A stretch of DNA of 6,762 bases from Methanomicrobiales archaeon (GTDB taxonomy: Archaea > Halobacteriota > Methanomicrobia > Methanomicrobiales > Methanospirillaceae). Where the stretch lies: assembly GCA_012798365.1 (NCBI GenBank), contig JAAZNH010000157.1:1-6762 (forward strand). The letters are read 5' to 3'. Position numbers and translations under genes: made by a program. Each line of letters opens with the position of its first letter. The first letter of the stretch is position 1. Below are positions 5,539-6,762 of the stretch, one piece after another. The notes under the pieces are model-generated. The model was not told the origin of the DNA, ran no database searches, and worked only from the letters and a program-made list of their open reading frames with translations.

Positions 5539-6762
5539 ATGATCTCTATCCTCTACGTGGATGATGAGCGCGAGCTGCTGGAACTTGCAAAGGTCTTTCT
5601 AGAGCAGTCGCCGGACTTCCATGTCGACATACAGAACTCAGCTGGCGAGGCTCTTGCTCTTCCCGGCATCGGGAATTATGATGCGATCATCTCTGATTAC
5701 CAGATGCCCGACACGGACGGTATCGCATTTTTAAAAGCAATACGGGCCTCGTACGGCACTATCCCGTTCATTCTCTTCACCGGAAGAGGCCGTGAAGAGA
5801 TTGTTATTGAAGCTATCAACAACGGAGCTGATTTTTATCTCCAGAAAGGCGGGGATGTCAAATCCCAGTTTGCAGAGCTGTCGCATAAGATCCGGCAGGC
5901 AGTAGCCCGGCGCAAGGCGGAAATATCTGTGATCGAATCGGAAAAGCGTCTTTCTGATATTATCAATTTCCTGCCGGATGCAACATTTGCTATCGACAGC
6001 AGCGGCATTATCATTGCCTGGAACCGGGCAATCGAAGAGATAACCGGATTCTCTTCAAAGGAAATGATCGGCAAAGGCAACTTTGAGTACGCTATCCCGT
6101 TCTATGGCGACCGACGTCCAATCCTCATCAATCTCCTCTTAAGGTCAGATGAAGAACTGGCCCGGCGTTATATGAATATCATCCATGACGGGACATCCAT
6201 ATCTGCAGAGACCAATCTGGCACATGTAAAAGGAATTCCGTTTTTTGCCCAGATCAAGGTCAGTCCCCTGTTTAACCCAAGGGGCGAAATCACCGGGGCA
6301 ATTGAGTCAATACGGGATATCACGAATCTCAAGAAAGCTGAAGACGAACTCCGTGCAGCCTATGCGCAGATTACTGCAAGTGAGGAAGAACTGCGTGAGC
6401 AGCTGGAGGTAGTCGCCGCAAGCGAGCAGAAGAACCGGGAGTATGCCAGCCGGCTGGAGTTCATGCTCGGATTCTATGAGAGGGCTGGTGCAAGTGAAAA
6501 AGAACTGATGGACTATGCCGTCGAGGGAGCGGGCATTGTAACCGGAAGTCCCCTGGGGTATCTTGCTTTCCTCAACGACGATGAGAGTGAGTTGTCCATG
6601 TATGCATGGTCGAGGTCTGCGATGGAAGAATGCAGACTCCGCGACAAACCTATTGTATACAAAACAGCGAAAACCGGCCTCTGGGGTGAGGCAGTCCGCC
6701 ATAGGAAACCGATTATAACAAATGATTATGCAGCACCGAACCCTGCAAAAAAGGGGTATCCC
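5539..6762 (+). CDS. Receiver-PAS-coiled coil-GAF signalling protein, N-terminal part (runs off the right edge)
   Basis: The frame is open for 408 codons to the window end with no stop. Residues 1-127 form a CheY-like receiver with D8/D9, phosphoacceptor D53 in IISDYQMPD, T81 and K103. A PAS domain spans about 134-262, ending in IRDIT. A charged coiled coil (about 263-310) leads into a GAF domain from about 317, visible through GSPLGYLAFL, KTGLWGEAV and ITNDYAAPNP. These GAF motifs are typical of methanogen sensor kinases; the bound ligand is unknown. The output module is outside the window, and by family habit a histidine kinase core is most likely. The receiver is about 63% identical to that of the upstream kinase (78 of 124 positions, counted by hand, no gaps), so the two genes are paralogous at this end. 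It has its own TATA box and ribosome binding site. No membrane segment is seen. The start is well supported. Confidence 0.9.
   Translation, partial: MISILYVDDERELLELAKVFLEQSPDFHVDIQNSAGEALALPGIGNYDAIISDYQMPDTDGIAFLKAIRASYGTIPFILFTGRGREEIVIEAINNGADFYLQKGGDVKSQFAELSHKIRQAVARRKAEISVIESEKRLSDIINFLPDATFAIDSSGIIIAWNRAIEEITGFSSKEMIGKGNFEYAIPFYGDRRPILINLLLRSDEELARRYMNIIHDGTSISAETNLAHVKGIPFFAQIKVSPLFNPRGEITGAIESIRDITNLKKAEDELRAAYAQITASEEELREQLEVVAASEQKNREYASRLEFMLGFYERAGASEKELMDYAVEGAGIVTGSPLGYLAFLNDDESELSMYAWSRSAMEECRLRDKPIVYKTAKTGLWGEAVRHRKPIITNDYAAPNPAKKGYP

Overview
The window looks like chromosomal DNA from a methanogenic archaeon, most likely of the order Methanomicrobiales (Methanoregula-like). 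Three things point there. The DNA is moderately GC-rich with AT-rich, TATA-like promoter elements. A gene-free gap contains T-tracts of the kind that end archaeal transcripts. The proteins are soluble receiver/PAS/GAF signalling proteins whose receivers share a very characteristic segment (FILFTGRGRE...VIEAIN.G.DFY.QKGGD). The genus is inferred from recalled family style, not from a search.

Layout. (1) Positions 1-289, minus strand: the N-terminal part of a YkgJ-type cysteine-cluster protein that runs off the left edge. (2) About 290-405: a short divergent intergenic region with an AT-rich TATA-like element, a 10-bp palindrome, and an inverted repeat that encloses the start codon of the next gene. 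(3) 406-5343, plus strand: one very large, apparently soluble sensor histidine kinase (1645 aa from the ATG at 406) with an N-terminal receiver, ten consecutive PAS domains, an HDIRN-type H-box and a C-terminal HATPase. (4) 5344-5538: an intergenic gap with a probable T-rich terminator, followed by a clear TATA box and ribosome binding site. (5) 5539 to the right edge, plus strand: a second receiver-PAS-coiled coil-GAF protein, cut off by the window before its output domain.

How the parts may work together. The two plus-strand genes have receivers that are about 63% identical over 124 aligned residues without gaps. They also share the receiver-PAS junction and a related coiled-coil linker, so they are paralogous modules sitting in tandem. 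Each has its own promoter and they are separated by a probable terminator, so they are probably separate transcription units. Both lack membrane segments in the visible sequence, which suggests cytoplasmic signal integration. Phosphoryl exchange between the kinase and either receiver is plausible, but the sequence does not show it. No CRISPR array, RNA gene, transposon or defence system was seen. The most unusual items are the ten-PAS array with its near-constant period and the start-codon hairpin.
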